A DNA stretch of 64,000 nucleotides from Euglena gracilis (GCA_039621445.1 CP154954.1:2852001-2916000); one strand, 5' to 3'; counted from the first letter of the stretch, positions 10,852 to 20,685 are shown. A program made the numbers and translations. The notes: generated from the letters alone by a model not told the origin.

Positions 10852-10929
10852 GGCAACTCCGTCCGCCTGCCCGCCCAGGACAAGCACGTCGCCCTCCTGG
10901 ACGCCGCCATCCACAGCGGCCCCCAGCCT
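10852..10929 (+). CDS. Gene 1 exon candidate (start uncertain)
   Basis: Frame GNSVRLPAQDKHVALLDAAI then HSGPQP, helical. The frame continues open upstream through RVLVVLYELFQ, which also looks coding, yet no AG dinucleotide lies between about 10631 and 10838. So the exon either starts at CTGTTCCAG|GGC (10852) or uses an unusual acceptor. The donor may be near GCCT|GTCGTG. Confidence 0.5.
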
Positions 10930-11366
10930 GTCGTGGCCGTTCCTCCTTTTCCGGTCCCGTCGGTCCCGTCTGAAAAGCTGACGGATGATAAACCCAGGAT
11001 TCTGGTCTTGTCGGGCTTGTCGGTCTTGTCGGGCTTTCTTTCTGATTTGTGCAATGAAAGGTGGCCTTCGAATTTTGATGCTGTAAACGCAGAACAACGT
11101 TTAAACCCTTCACCCAGTTCAACCATATGCTTGTGTGCTTTTGTAGTGGAGCTGCATCCTCAAGGGACAGTTTTCTATTGGTTTCCAATCAGAAGCGCCC
11201 TTGTGCTCACCGTTCGGGTTTGCGTGCACGTGCATTTGCGAAGGTTTTCCCCAGTGAAAGTGCCACCAACACGTTTGCGCCGCACTGCGCGCATGTCTGC
11301 CCTCTGCTTTCCTCAACGCCGTCCCAAAGCCGAAGCCTTCGGCCCAGCCCCAGCCAACCCCGCCAG

Positions 11367-11517
11367 GCTGTCCGCGACGCCTACTCCCGCCAGGCATCCA
11401 CGGGGCTCCTCAACGGGTTCCTGGCGGACACGAACGATTTCTGCACCGCCAAGCAGTCCGCGGCGCGGGCTCCCGGTCGTAAAGCGAGAGCCTCCTGGGC
11501 GCGCTGGGGAGACAAAG
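11367..11517 (+). CDS. Gene 1 exon candidate
   Basis: Acceptor ACCCCGCCAG and donor GACAAAG|GTTGGT; an earlier donor at GGTC|GTAAAG is possible. Frame AVRDAYSRQASTGLLNGFLA then DTNDFCTAKQSAA. The first 35 residues look coding; the Arg/Trp-rich tail may be intronic if the earlier donor is used. Confidence 0.5.
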
Positions 11518-11741
11518 GTTGGTCGGAGTTTGAGGGTGCTACATTACACCCCTGGGAACATTTGGCGCTGGGTGTCTGATTATGGCTGACTTCAAGCGGA
11601 AACTGGGTTGGTCGGCAGGCACCAGGACCCAAAACCACCCCCCCCCCGCCTGCTATGGGCCGGCACCCCATAGCACCCCCCCACCCCAAGGTTGACGGAC
11701 AGAAGCCCAATCCCCACTCACACACCGCCGGGGTCTGTCAG

Positions 11742-11891
11742 CAACGCCACCGCCCTCGTGGCGGGCAACGTCGCGGACCTGTTCCTCTCGGCGTTGGCCC
11801 TGGCGCGGGCGCAGGCGTCGCGGACGCTGCCCCCGGAGGCGGACCAGCTGGCGCAGCTCGTGACCAGCCCGGCGAAGGCGAAGCCCAGGGG
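11742..11891 (+). CDS. Gene 1 exon candidate, helical
   Basis: Acceptor GGTCTGTCAG. Frame NATALVAGNVADLFLSALAL then ARAQASRTLPPEADQLAQLV, Ala/Leu-rich and clearly helical. No GT donor is obvious; the frame stays open to about 11926, and a CAGG|GGCTGG or ACCCCT|GTGATG site could end it. Confidence 0.55.
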
Positions 11892-11926
11892 CTGGGCTGG
11901 ATGGGAGGGGACGACCACACCCCTGT

Positions 11927-12333
11927 GATGCAGTGGCCGCGACCGGTTCTGCCGGGTTATTGCGGTGGTGCCTGCGTGTTGTACTTTCTTGGTCATGGAT
12001 GCACCTCTGAACGAAGTTCTTTCCTCCCCCGTCCCGGAGTGTCGTTGGGAAGTTGTCGCCTTTTTGTCTCATTTACCAAGAAGCACGATGATGATACCCT
12101 CGTTTACCAAGTACATGCCTCCCCCTCCAAGCCTGCTTCTGGGACAGGCATTCCAGCGTTTCCCAAGGCCAGCCAGTTCGCCAGGACATGATACAGAGCG
12201 TATGCCACCACAATAGTGGTCTCTCGCCGTCACCGATTCCATCGCTTCATCCACCAAACTCTGTGTTGTTGTGTTGATCTGGGAGGAGTTCCTCTGACCT
12301 TTGACATCCCCTGCCATCGGCCAACGTCTACAG
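11927..12333. other. Intronic sequence
   Basis: No repeat family or exon recognised; a short open stretch near 12050 lacks splice context. Confidence 0.35.
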
Positions 12334-12485
12334 CATGGACTTCGCCCTGCCGTTGGAGGGCCAGTACTTCACGGAAGGGGCTACTGCAGCGGCGGCGCGA
12401 GCACCCCTTGACGAGCTCGCCTGGAGCCCCCGCCCATCCCCCTCGCGAAACCGTGTGTGGCATCTCCGCTTCCTCCTGTCAACCG
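12334..12485 (+). CDS. Gene 1 exon candidate
   Basis: Acceptor AACGTCTACAG and donor TCAACCG|GTACAT. Frame: C then MDFALPLEGQYFTEGATAAA, ARAPLDELAWSPRPSPSRNR, VWHLRFLLST. The sequence is open for 50 codons and closes soon after the donor. The phase out (1 nt) matches 13146. The acidic/hydrophobic start followed by a Ser/Pro/Arg linker suggests a loop between helical blocks. Confidence 0.6.
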
Positions 12486-13145
12486 GTACATTGTGAGTTT
12501 TTGTTAGGTTTCCATTTGTGGGCCCCAGCGAATGCTGAAGTGGTATTTTCTGTTTTCGTTCGAAATGTAAAATATATTTCAATACGTCAATTCAATAATT
12601 TTAATTATGTTTAAATAGACGTTAAGCAACATAAATGTGCCCCAAATTGCCTCTCCTTCTCTGACCTCACCAACGATTTTCTATGGCACATTGCTGGTGA
12701 ATGTATGATTCGCCCAATGTGTTCTGTGGTATGGCATCTACTCAGACAGTCTTTCAGGTCCCGACAGGTTCTTGATGGTTCTGCCTGTTAAATGCGAGGG
12801 TCAGCTGTTGCCCAATCAATCATGATCGGAAGTTGTCCGTCCATGTGGTGACCTCCCCCTGTCTTTGCACCAGTACTTGACGATCTTTTTAACGAAATGG
12901 GTCAATGAGAAACTTGACTTGTTGCACAACTTGCAGTTTTTTGTAAATTTCCGGGTTTCGATTTTTGGGCACCCGGTTTGATCCCAGGTTGGGCGGTGCA
13001 CCCCAGTTCATACGGCAGTGGAGGGGAGGTGGGCTGTCAGCCAGCAACCTTTTCCCAGCCAGCCCTTTTTTTCTAGCCTCTAATCTGGCCGGGGCGCGGG
13101 GTCAGTAAGCGCAGCCCTGGGGTGACATATGAGTCATTATTTAAG

Positions 13146-13226
13146 CGGCCTTCCGCCGCCGGCGGGGATGCCTCCACCTCCTCGCGGCCCTGAAGCGCCT
13201 CAGCGTGCTGCGGGAGGGCAGCCAGG
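13146..13226 (+). CDS. Gene 1 exon candidate, helical
   Basis: Acceptor TTATTTAAG and donor CAGCCAGG|GTTCGC. Frame: 2 nt then AFRRRRGCLHLLAALKRLSV and LREGSQ. A basic stretch is followed by a Leu-rich amphipathic helix, typical of HEAT/ARM helices. Phase in agrees with the preceding candidate. Confidence 0.6.
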
Positions 13227-13330
13227 GTTCGCTATGTCGGAGGGTGTTCGCGACAGAGCAGGGGAGGGGTGCCCCCCCGGACCGGAGGGGGAAGCAGGAC
13301 CCCCCACCTGCTCTGGTATCGAACCTTGAG

Positions 13331-13491
13331 GGCAACCTGCCCCAGCTCAATGCGGTGGCTGCGGCGGTTGTGTGCCTGCTGGAGGTGGTGGATGGCCCCG
13401 TTGGAGAGCGCAACGCTCGGGGGGAGGCCGCCTCTTCCGGGCTGTGTGCTAGGGCCAGGGAAATTCTGAAGCCGGACCATAGATTCATTTA
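13331..13491 (+). CDS. Gene 1 exon candidate, helical (3' end uncertain)
   Basis: Acceptor CGAACCTTGAG. Frame GNLPQLNAVAAAVVCLLEVV then DGPVGERNARGEAASSGLCA, open to a TAA at 13492. A GT donor inside it (CTGGAG|GTGGTG near 13385) would shorten it to one helix. Just upstream, 13262-13330 carries a diverged piece resembling the right half of family D. Confidence 0.5.
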
Positions 13492-13499
13492 ACACGTGG

Positions 13500-13850
13500 G
13501 TGACCCTTCCTCCTTGAGGGGGGGGGCGGGGGGGTGTTTGGGGCGCGGGTGGTGGGTTGGGGTCCCGGGACTCCCCCCGGGGTTGTGCCCTGGGTCAGGT
13601 TTTCGCCCGGCTAAAGGCCAGAAAATTTTCTCACCATTTTCGGCTGATTTTGACTGGATTTTTTTGGTGGTGGTTGACCTCCACCCCCCCCCCCCCCCCG
13701 GTGGGGTCGTGGGGGTGTGGGTTTTCAAAATAGTGGGTGGGTGGGTGGGTGGGTTTGGGCCCGGGAAAAAGTGCCCCGCAGGGTCACTAAGTGAATCTAT
13801 GAGCTGGAACCCAGCCACCCCACAGTGGGAACCAGCCAGCCAGCACCTTT
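13500..13850. other. Intronic G-run/C-run sequence
   Basis: Poly-G/poly-C blocks (13517-13535, 13684-13700), a CGCCCGGCTAAAGGCC core and a (GGGT)n patch at 13736-13755. It resembles the cores of the mobile elements but no clean ends are visible. Confidence 0.4.
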
Positions 13851-13859
13851 TCTTTCTTT

Positions 13860-14190
13860 TTTTTAGTCAGCTGCTGCCAGCCGGCCTGTGCCTCCCCCCT
13901 CCCCCCCCGGGGGGGGGGGTCGGCAACAAAGTTTTCACAGCCAAAAAACGACGGCTAAAAATGACCATTTCTGAGGTGATTTTTTGATTTTCACATCAAA
14001 TTTTTGTCTGAAGAAATGCAACCCAGTGGGATTTGGGTTTTTTTTTGTGGGGGGGTCCCGCTGGGTCCAGCCTGGAAGCCAGGTAGGACGCCCTCCCTGG
14101 ACCCCACCCCCCAGGGGGGGGGTCCAGCCAGCACCTGTTTTCCAGCCAGCACCTTTTCCAAGCCTGCTGCTGGACCCCCCCCCCGGGTGC
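13860..14190. mobile_element. Family E repeat, copy 1
   Basis: Contains TGCCAGCCGGCCTG, a T-rich core (AAATTTTTGTCTGAAGAAATGC), CAACCCAGTGGGATTTGGG, GGGTCCCGCTGGGTCCAGCC, CCCTCCCTGGACCCC and GGTCCAGCCAGCACC. The same order of blocks is seen at 15510-15900, so this is a dispersed element about 330-390 bp long. Ends are not defined. Confidence 0.6.
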
Positions 14191-14339
14191 TTAAGAAAAT
14201 CCCTGGCACAGGCTGCTCTAATGAAATGTTGCCGCGGGAAAGGATAGCACTGGCTCCCATAAGCTACCATGTCTCCGTGGGAACGTTGGAATGATTGGAG
14301 ACAAGTGGCATGTGATGAGATCCCCCCCTGTGCCCTAAG

Positions 14340-15060
14340 TGTTACGCCCCCCCCCCCCCGACCCCTGCGATCAGAAGAAAGTTTTCGGAGGTTTGGCCGG
14401 TTTGATTTGATCTGTTTTGACAAAAGTTTTTTTTTTGCGACCGACGAAACCCTTTGTTTAACGACTTACATCCCCCTCCCCTGGACAGAGAAACGACCCT
14501 CCCACGCTCGGAAGACAGATTACCAGTCGTTGGCCAGGGGGGGAATATGCAACTTGCATAATTTGCATTTTTTTGCATAAAATATTTTGCCCTGGAAAAT
14601 TTTTTTGTATTTGGTTGCATAACGTATGTCATGTTATGCCAACGCAAGGGGGGGGATGCAACTTGGCCCTTCAAATTATGCAAGTCAAAAAAATGCAAAA
14701 AAAATTATAACTTGCATAAAACCCTTGAGAAAAGGCTGGAATATAGCAGATTTTTGCTGCCTAAAATCCGTAAACATGTGACAATGCCGGTGGACCTGTC
14801 AATGATTCACAAAGAAGACCTCCTGGAAGACAACGGCAAGCACTGAGACAACAAAGACCCCAGGCAACTGCAGAGGGACCAGGGACAAAACATAGGGTAC
14901 GGGCATCAGATCAAAGTGGTAATTTGTTGATAGATGGCCTTAAAAACTTCTTTTCCTGTAACCTCCTCCTCAGTGATGTTCCGTCATCTGTGCCAGTCTA
15001 TGTGCATTCAAGAATGGACACACACAACACGACTATTGGGGGGATGCAGATGAATGCAGC
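14340..15060. other. Intronic sequence with TGCAA-rich patch
   Basis: A C-run near 14346-14360, then 14535-14725 rich in AACTTGCATAATTTGCA-like direct and inverted words. No exon seen. Confidence 0.4.
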
Positions 15061-15071
15061 CATGACTTCAG

Positions 15072-15209
15072 GGTCCTGTTCCACACCTCCCCTCGCCCCC
15101 AACCTCAAGCTCAACGTCCTCAGCCTCCTCCAGGCAATGACGGACCGCCCGGCCTCATGTGAGGCGCTCGTCTCCTGTGGCCTGACGCAGGCACTCCTTG
15201 CCCAGTCCG
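15072..15209 (+). CDS. Gene 1 exon candidate, ARM/HEAT-like
   Basis: Acceptor GACTTCAG (15071), or a later one at CCTCAAG (15109); donor AGTCCG|GTGGTG. Frame PPLAPNLKLNVLSLLQAMTD then RPASCEALVSCGLTQALLAQ. The pattern 'LLQAMTDRPASCEALVSCGL' (helix, then a residue-loss loop, then a helix beginning with Gly-Leu) is very like armadillo-type repeats in large scaffold proteins. Strong coding character. Confidence 0.65.
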
Positions 15210-15509
15210 GTGGTGGTTGCTTGGTTGGGCCAGTGTTGTTCAATGTATGGTGCATTTCACTCCCCCGCTTTTCTGGGAAATGCTGTCTCCGCTGTTTGGT
15301 TGCATACCTTGGGTACAATACACCAGTGGGGAGGGTTGGTGAACCCCCATTTGTTTGAAACGCTGTTTCCGAGATCAAACAATGACTGGCTGGCCCGGAG
15401 AAATATTCTGACAGCTGTGTGATGCGGCTGGTTCCAACCACATGCCTTCTGAGGGGGCGTGGACGATGGGGCCACTTTCACGCTCAGCCAGTCATTTTTT
15501 TTTTGGGCC

Positions 15510-15900
15510 ACGAAACCAGTCCTCCAGCCGAGCAGCAGAGTCCTGCGGGGTCAGCTGCAGTCAGAAATAAAGTTTGGGCCAGCCCGGCAAAGAAAAATTT
15601 TCGGCATGAAGCGCCAAAATGTTTAGAATTTGGGTCAAAAAAAGGCAAAAAAAAGGCATTTTTCGGTCGTTTTTTGGTTATCACCTCCAAATTTTGGCCG
15701 AAAAATGCCAACCCAGCTGGATTTGGGCTTTTCTGGGGTATTTTTGGGGGGGTGCCCGCTGGGTCCAGCTCCCAGCCGGCCTGACCCCCCCCCTGGACCC
15801 CCACCCCCTAATGGGGAGGGTCCAGCGAGCACCTTTTTCCTGCCGGTCCGCAGGACCCCCGCCCTCCACGGGAGGTCCTGCGGACCGGTAGGAAAACCCC
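15510..15900. mobile_element. Family E repeat, copy 2
   Basis: Block order as in 13860-14190: TTTTCGGCATGAAGCGCC core, CCAACCCAGCTGGATTTGGG, GCCCGCTGGGTCCAGC, CCCCTGGACCCCCACCCC, GGTCCAGCGAGCACC. It ends in a strong hairpin at 15843-15888 just upstream of an exon. Confidence 0.6.
15843..15888. repeat. Perfect 15-bp hairpin next to exon acceptor
   Basis: CCGGTCCGCAGGACC at 15843-15857 is the exact reverse complement of GGTCCTGCGGACCGG at 15874-15888, with a 16-nt loop. It lies 63 bp before the AG at 15950-15951. Confidence 0.9.
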
Positions 15901-15951
15901 TTCCCCCCGCCCTGTGCCCCCGCCGTGGCTGCCGCCAAAACATTACCACAG

Positions 15952-16111
15952 GCCACGGAGCAGATGCGCCTCTCCGCGCTGAAGTCGCTGCGCAACGTCA
16001 TCCGGCAGTGCGCCAACGTGCGCTTCGACGTCATGCTCCACCCGAGCTTCCTGCTGCTGCTGCCCCAGCTGGCCACCCCCCACAACCGAGGCCTCGTGAA
16101 CCTCAACCCCG
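15952..16111 (+). CDS. Gene 1 exon candidate, ARM/HEAT-like
   Basis: Acceptor CATTACCACAG and donor AACCCCG|GTGAAT. Frame ATEQMRLSALKSLRNVIRQC then ANVRFDVMLHPSFLLLLPQL. The first 20 residues are a basic amphipathic helix and the second part is a Leu-rich helix. Both splice sites and the frame are clear; it is among the best exons in the window. Confidence 0.7.
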
Positions 16112-16363
16112 GTGAATGCGCCACACTAAGGCGAATGTGAGCTACTGTCTTTTTTCTCCCATGACATGGAAGCAGTTGAAACGGTAAACTCCTGCCCCCA
16201 GTGAGTCCCATTAAGAGACACAGGGAGGGGGGCACACTTCACCCCCCTTGCCCTAAACACGGGCCCAAAGTCGAATTCGCTTGGGTTCTCCCTATCCTAC
16301 AGGTACCACCTTGCCAAATGTGTAGTATGGAAGGCCTTCTCCTGTTTAGGGTAGCATCTGGGT

Positions 16364-16474
16364 TGGTTGTTAGGGTTAGGGTTAGCGTTGGGGTTAGGAA
16401 TCAGGTTTTAAGCTGTTTCGTCTAAATTTGGGCTTAAATTTGAGATTAATGTCAGGCCTAACCCTAACCCAAGT
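16364..16474. repeat. Short interstitial TTAGGG-like repeats, inverted pair
   Basis: GTTAGGGTTAGGGTTAGCG and a nearby GGGGTTAGG at 16370-16398, then CCTAACCCTAACCC at 16457-16470 on the same strand. These are two short telomere-like blocks in opposite orientation 60 bp apart inside an intron; other single GGGTTAGGG words occur near 45375 and 46270. Confidence 0.7.
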
Positions 16475-16951
16475 GCACCAACCCCATTCCTACCAAAAAC
16501 ACAAAACACCGGAACAAGTGCCAATGAAGCCTCTTCAGTTTGCTGGCTTGCCCCAAGAAAGTGAACCCGTGCTTAGATGAGTTAAGCCCATCTGGTGCTC
16601 TCCCGCAACGTGGGTGGCCAGCCCCAACTCTGTGTCTGGACGCCACCAGTGGTGGTGTCCGCGCTGTGGGTGTTGGACGGAATGCTGCCCCGGCGTGACG
16701 ACGGGGCTGACGTGCCTTTCCCAGGGCCGGGTTTCTGGATGAATTCACTGGCTGGAGATGCGTATGGGCGATGTCGGCAAGTGCTCACACCACCCTCTGC
16801 CAGTCATGGCTACGCCCATGTGCTGTTCAGAACACACACTATCACGCGCTCAGCAAACTTACCAAACATAGCACATCAACACGGACACCCCCACTTTTCT
16901 GATTTCATGCTGAATGTATGTTTCTCTGAGTGCTCTTCTTTGTTAGTACAG

Positions 16952-17091
16952 CGCCTCTCTCCTTCTCCCGGCCCTGCCCCCACCTGGTGAAGTCCGTGGT
17001 CACGGGGACCATCGTCCCCACGCTGTGCCGCACCCTCATCCAGACCCTGCAGCGCCTGTACAGCGAGTCGATGGATGTGACCGCCCTGCAG
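16952..17091 (+). CDS. Gene 1 exon candidate, helical
   Basis: Acceptor TTAGTACAG (16951), or a later one at CTGGTGAAG (16992); donor GCCCTGCAG|GTCATG. Frame HLVKSVVTGTIVPTLCRTLI then QTLQRLYSESMDVTALQ: two hydrophobic helices. With the earlier acceptor its phase agrees with the exon ending at 16111. Confidence 0.65.
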
Positions 17092-17261
17092 GTCATGGGC
17101 GGCCACCGAGTCTGATGGCGCCAGAAGGCCTAAAAAGGCTTTTTGACCTCTTTCTCGCCCCCCAAAATGTTTTTGAGTTCTGCAAAAATGTTTTTAATTT
17201 GATGGCATCAATTTTGTTTTGCCCAAGGAGCCTCTAGAGCCTTAGACTTGAGTACAGCTAA

Positions 17262-17592
17262 CCTACTCCCTCCCGGGAAACTGTCACTCTCGGGAAACTG
17301 TCACCTAAGCCCCGTACACGCTGACCTGTCTCCATAGGGACCTGTCACCGACCTCTGCACTCGCTGACCTGCAACCCCACAAATTGGACCTCATTTTCTC
17401 GAATTTTGACCACAATTTCGCCCTTTTTGTATTTCTAGGTCAGTGGGGGGTTGGAAATTCATCTTTTCCCCTCTGACCCAGACCTGCCCGGGAAACTCAC
17501 CTAAGCCCTGTCCTCGCTGACCTGTCATTATAGGGACCTCGTCTCTGTACTCGCTGACTTGTCAGGCCCCAGTTTCCGGGGGGGGGGGGGCT
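17262..17592. mobile_element. Family A-related element, copy 3
   Basis: Left CTCCCTCCCGGGAAACTGTCA, repeated CTGACCTGTC words, right CCCCAGTTTCCGGGGGGGGG. The middle (17396-17495: TTTTGACCACAATTTC .. TTTCTAGGTCAGTGGGG .. CCCCTCTGACCCAGACC) recurs at about 26525-26660 with the same order of words. Confidence 0.6.
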
Positions 17593-17676
17593 TTTGCCCA
17601 CCAAGACCATGCGAAGCTTGGAGTCCAAAGAATTTTTTTTGTCCAGTGTCCAGACAGACTCCTGCCCCCCCCCCAG

Positions 17677-17784
17677 CCTTACTGGCCCCCCATCCTCCGA
17701 CACCATCGTCAAGGCCCTGGTGCCGTTGCTGTGCCGCATCGCAGAGGCCGGGTACGGGGAGGTGGTGGGCAGGGCATCGCTCAG
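17677..17784 (+). CDS. Gene 1 exon candidate, helical
   Basis: Acceptor is a C run ending CCCCAG at 17676; donor GCTCAG|GTGTGA. Frame: 1 nt then LTGPPSSDTIVKALVPLLCR and IAEAGYGEVVGRASL. A clear amphipathic helix with a Gly-rich turn, consistent with a helical repeat. Confidence 0.65.
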
Positions 17785-17875
17785 GTGTGAGCGGAAGGTC
17801 CCGCCAGCCCCATTTTTGCCCGGCTCCACTTCGTGGGTGACAGCTTATCAGTACAACATGTCAATGTTATATATA

Positions 17876-17879
17876 GTGT

Positions 17880-17913
<34 letters not shown>

Positions 17914-17918
17914 CAATG
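17876..17918. repeat. (TA)n microsatellite
   Basis: A short AT dinucleotide run inside an intron. Confidence 0.9.
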
Positions 17919-18199
17919 TGTGTTGAAAATGCTGCAAATGACTGCCGAATGAAAATGCAGAATGAAGCCCCTTCCAGCCTTCCATTCTTAACCAGCTGTA
18001 AAGGTGCATAAATGTATCATCGTGCAGTTCCCAGCTGGATAAGTGGGCTGCTGGCAAACAAACAAAAAAGCCAACCAGCTCAAAAAAAACAATTTCAGAA
18101 CGAAGGGTTAGTGAGACGTGTCACCGGTTGACGAACCCACCACGCCGAGCCAGGAACTGTCTTGTCCAGCCGTAGCCGAGTGGCCAAAAGCGGTCCTAC

Positions 18200-18315
18200 C
18201 TCCCCCCCCCCCCCCCGAGAACCTGTCAGGGTCCCTCCCAGGAAACTGTCAGGGTCCCCAGTACCGGCCAACCTGTCAGGTGACAGTTTCCCGGGGCGGG
18301 GGGGGGGTAGGTATG
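18200..18315. mobile_element. Family A inverted-repeat element, copy 4 (short)
   Basis: CCTACCT plus C-run then CGAGAACCTGTCAGGGTCCC; right end AGGTGACAGTTTCCCGGGG plus G-run and TAGGTA. A complete short copy with TAC(C)n ... (G)nGTA outer ends. Confidence 0.8.
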
Positions 18316-18449
18316 AACCCTCATGCTAGTCATGGCTCCAAAAAAAAGAATTGAGAGTCAAATGGGGTGGTGGGGACCCCCCTCACCCTTACCAAGCAAA
18401 GAACCCGCTGCACCTCACCAACTGAGCGGCGCCGTGGGGGTTGGCCCAG

Positions 18450-18538
18450 AGCCTGGCCGGCTACCACGCCCTCGCCAACGCCCTCCTCCAGGCGGCCCAG
18501 GAGGAGGACGAGGAGGAGTACCGGACGCTGGCAGACAG
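18450..18538 (+). CDS. Gene 1 exon candidate, acidic
   Basis: Acceptor TTGGCCCAG and donor CAGACAG|GCCGGG (GC type). Frame SLAGYHALANALLQAAQEED then EEEYRTLAD: an Ala/Leu helix running into an acidic segment. The minisatellite starts 14 bp after the proposed donor. Confidence 0.6.
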
Positions 18539-18551
18539 GCCGGGGGCATGC

Positions 18552-18690
18552 CGCATGACTGGCACCCCCCAACGCATGACTGGCACCCCCCAACGCATGA
18601 CTGGCACCCCCCAACGCATGGCTGGCACCCCCCAACGCATGACTGGCACCCCCCAACGCATGACTGGCATGACTGGCACCCCCCCCCCCC
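18552..18690. repeat. 21-bp tandem repeat (CGCATGACTGGCACCCCCCAA)
   Basis: Six copies of a 21-bp unit, nearly identical, followed by an almost pure C tract to 18716. Because 21 is a multiple of 3 and the unit lacks stops, several frames show 7-residue periodic peptides; I treat these as non-coding. Confidence 0.9.
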
Positions 18691-18979
18691 CCCCCCCCCA
18701 CCCCCCCCCCCCCCCGAAAAATGTGGCTGTGTGGGTTTGGTCCCCCAACGCACGCCATCACAACATTTTCCCCCCCCCATCACAGAACAGCTCCTGTGTG
18801 CACCCCCCCCCCCCCATCATGAAACCCCAGTCTTGAAGGCTTCACCGCCCACTATGCTCGAGTGGGCAAACTACCCCTCCGATAAGGTCAGGTTCAAAGC
18901 CAGCAACACCTGCCCAACCAACATCCTCATCGACACCCAACCTTCCACGCAGAGAAACGAAGGCACATCTGCCACATCT

Positions 18980-19110
18980 TGCCTCCCCCTCCCCTTTTCT
19001 AAGCACCCCCCCCCGGCCATTTACCTATATTTTAAAAGATCATCTTCTCAGGGAAGCTTATTTCGGGTGAGAAATATGGCGCTTCGCGCCGAAAAATAAA
19101 AATAAACCCC
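18980..19110. repeat. Element fragment with GGCGCTTCGCGCC core
   Basis: TTCTAAGCACCCCCCCCCGG, TTACCTATATTTTAAAAGATCATC and ATGGCGCTTCGCGCCGAAAAAT. Similar words in similar order are at 20898-21235. Confidence 0.5.
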
Positions 19111-19307
19111 TTATTTCGGAGGCTACAGTTGAACTGACAGGCGTTTGAAAGCAAAAACCAACAATATCCCACCAAATCAAGTTGTTGCAGGCAAACTTTT
19201 TACCCCTTGTCCAAGCACCCCCATCGTTTCTTGCCCATTTTTTTCCAGTTATTAGACAAAGGTGTGTGAGCGTGCGCGTGCGTCTGTGCCACTGTGCACG
19301 CCCGTGA

Positions 19308-19311
19308 GTGA

Positions 19312-19357
<46 letters not shown>

Positions 19358-19490
19358 GTGCGTGTGTGTGTGCGCGCGCGTTCACATGTGTGGGTGTGTG
19401 GGTGTGTGCATGTGTGTTTGTGTGTGTGTGTGTGTGTACGTGTGTGTGTGTGTGTCTGTGTGTGAGTTTGTGTGTCTTTGTGTGGTGTTT
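19308..19490. repeat. (GT)n microsatellite
   Basis: An imperfect GT dinucleotide tract with GC and GTT variants; the Cys/Val frames are artefacts. Confidence 0.95.
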
Positions 19491-19517
19491 GAATCCCACT
19501 GCCTGCCGGCAGTGCAG

Positions 19518-19580
19518 GAGGCGTGGGTCTTGTTCATGGATTCTCGGCAGCAGGGAGCGCTGGTGGACACCCGAGCAGGG
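19518..19580 (+). CDS. Gene 1 exon candidate (3' end uncertain)
   Basis: Acceptor CCGGCAGTGCAG. Frame [20 protein letters not shown] then GRWS. Possible donors near 19576-19588. A plausible short helix plus strand, with no family assigned. It begins 28 bp after the end of the GT microsatellite. Confidence 0.45.
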
Positions 19581-20202
19581 CGGTGGAGCGTTTTTTTTCC
19601 CTCTTCAGCCGCAGGAAGATGGCATGACGTTATGCCACAATGCCAGGGAGTCGTTTAAGCCGAAGGGGACCCATTTCTTGGGTTTCTTGGGGGGGGTTCC
19701 AGCCCGCCGGCCAGCCAGCCAGCTTTTTTCCGGCCAACAGCTTTTTACAGCCTCGAACGTCCCCTGTCCAGCCGCCCGAGAAACGTATATTTCGCCAGTC
19801 AAAATGGGCCAGAATGATCAATAATGGGTCAAAAATGGGCTGCAATGTGATTGACAGTTCAATGTGTCAAACCTCTGCTCTGACACACGTTGGTAGTAGT
19901 TCAGGTCCACAAGCACTGCTTGAGCAACGTCCTGGTAATCTTTGAGCATTCACATAATGGCGCTGCAGCACACGTCCGGGGCTATAAATGTGGTGGCGCA
20001 TCACAAGGGGAAACGTGCTGCAAAAAAGCATGTACAACTGCAAAACAAGCTTTCAACTAACACACAGCAGAGTGTTTTTTTTTTACAATGGGGGAAAAAG
20101 AGGCCAACTGTCCGCTCACTTTTCAAATTGAAGCCAGTGTTTCTGATTTGAAAAGGGCGAATGTCACACAAGACGCAAAAAAACATCCAAATTGGTTTCA
20201 TT

Positions 20203-20320
20203 TGGGCCCTGAACTTTTTGCGAATGGGCCCTGAGCTTTTTGCGAATGGGCCCAGAGCTTTTATCGGCAGGCCCTAACTCTTTTCGCTGGGATCTGCACT
20301 TTTTTGCCAGGTCCTGAACT
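20203..20320. repeat. ~22-bp minisatellite
   Basis: Five to six diverged copies of GGGCCCTGAACTTTTTGCGAAT. Confidence 0.8.
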
Positions 20321-20539
20321 TTTTTCGTCGGACCGTCCAACAGAATAAATACTGTAAAACATCAAAGGATCACGATGCCGAAAACGTGGAAGAATGGCAA
20401 AGTGTGGGCGTTGCTGTTTGCTTGCAGCTGGGAGCCCCTCAGTTACCGTCAATCCCCACCCATACCCTGCTCTTTGGCCCTTGGTACACGCCCCTGCTTG
20501 AAAGCCATCAGGTGGGGGGGGGGAGGGATTGGGGGGATG

Positions 20540-20685
20540 AGTGGCCGTTGGCTGCCGCCCTGGACCCAGGCCCTCCTCACGTCAGGGCCGGCCGCCGGGC
20601 TCAGGGGCGATGCCCGCGGCTCTCTTCTCGCTTCTTTTCGGTCGGGAAAGGCTCGCATTTTGCTGCCAATCATCTTCGACTGTTG
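20540..20685 (+). CDS. Weak exon candidate, frame ambiguous
   Basis: A GC-rich island with an AG at GGGCTCAG (about 20610) and a possible GGGAAAG|GCTCGC end. All three + frames are open, so I cannot choose a translation. It is included because it resembles gene 1 exons in composition and spacing. Confidence 0.2.

Noticed and set aside
16364-16474. Chromosome end (telomere)
   Set aside because: Only two to three units in each direction, inside an intron with coding exons on both sides.
15072-17784. Assignment of gene 1 to a specific scaffold such as Nup192/205 or a HUWE1-type ligase
   Set aside because: The ARM/HEAT-like pattern is shared by many families and no diagnostic motif was seen; naming it would be a guess.
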